A DNA stretch of 32,586 nt, taken from contig NZ_KE387164.1 in assembly GCF_000430545.1 (NCBI RefSeq), positions 1-32,586 of the forward strand, given 5' to 3'. The number at the start of each line of letters is the position of its first letter. The first letter of the stretch is position 1. This stretch comes from Tenacibaculum ovolyticum DSM 18103. GTDB taxonomy: Bacteria > Bacteroidota > Bacteroidia > Flavobacteriales > Flavobacteriaceae. The position numbers were made by a program, and so were the translations under genes. The notes under the pieces were generated by a model that saw only the letters and a program-made list of their open reading frames with translations, made no database searches and was not told the origin of the DNA. This document shows positions 32,543-32,586 of this stretch, piece by piece.

Positions 32543-32586
32543 CAAATGTATAATAGACTTCTTGTTTTAAAAAGGGGATTACCGCA
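32543..32586 (-). promoter_or_regulatory. Promoter of the second mini-unit with 18-bp box
   Basis: TGCGGTAATCCCCTTTTT (32586-32569), 18 nt, TACATTTG (32550-32543, a perfect TAnnTTTG). The box touches the window edge, so more units may follow. Confidence 0.65.

Noticed and set aside
1..32586. CRISPR array, tRNA or rRNA genes, integrase or transposase
   Set aside because: None seen on reading both strands; the repeated units found do not have repeat-spacer regularity, and no integrase or transposase motifs appear among the proteins.

Overview
The window is AT-rich and fits a marine member of the Flavobacteriaceae (Bacteroidota; Tenacibaculum-like, genus not provable from here). Three things point there: several proteins carrying a type IX secretion (T9SS) type A C-terminal sorting tail; promoters with the Bacteroidota -7 element TAnnTTTG and no Shine-Dalgarno sequences; and housekeeping gene families and pairs familiar from Flavobacteriia (rnpA overlapping an S41 protease gene, purD next to a DUF6909-like gene).

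Layout. Positions 1-9300 hold a family of T9SS cargo genes, all on +: the tail of one gene, a complete thermolysin-like (M4) protease, a 72-codon miniature with cargo-like ends and no middle, and a large BNR/sortilin-like repeat protein. The M4 and BNR proteins end in the same FN3-GEVED-FN3-GEVED-sorting module, and the partial gene shows its last part; the copies are nearly identical, which suggests duplication and gene conversion. An ABC-F ATPase gene follows (9369-11231). Positions 11300-17224 are an accessory island read on -: an orphan protein resembling polymorphic toxin type 23, three lipoprotein genes (candidate immunity genes), then an HNH nuclease and an ABC-type ATPase that look like a Septu (PtuAB)-like defence system whose ATPase has an AbiJ_NTD3-like N-terminal domain. 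A 27-bp exact copy of the 3' coding end of the ABC-F gene lies at 14308-14334, between toxin and defence genes, and marks an insertion boundary.

Positions 17429-26926 are core genes: a DEDDy 3'-5' exonuclease, an OmpR-type response regulator with its histidine kinase, purD, a DUF6909-like protein, an S41 processing protease, rnpA, and a probable glutaryl-CoA dehydrogenase. Positions 27762-32092 are metabolic genes on -: an FAD oxidoreductase, a HAD phosphatase, a PNPOx-like flavoprotein and glycerol kinase.

Two apparently gene-poor stretches carry the least expected signals. At 26927-27740, two minus-strand promoters each have an FNR-like palindrome (TGAT-N4-ATCA) at exactly the same spacing. 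One drives a 44-aa membrane protein ending in a G-rich-loop hairpin. The other drives an apparently non-coding RNA with two related hairpins whose stems pair better in the minus-strand sense. At 32151-32586, two tandem minus-strand mini-units share an identical 18-bp box exactly 18 nt ahead of the -7 element and each ends in a strong terminator. One encodes a 33-aa amphipathic peptide; the other has a start-stop (MGI-stop) and looks like a small RNA. The array runs to the window edge and may continue. No tRNA, rRNA, CRISPR array or intact mobile element was seen.
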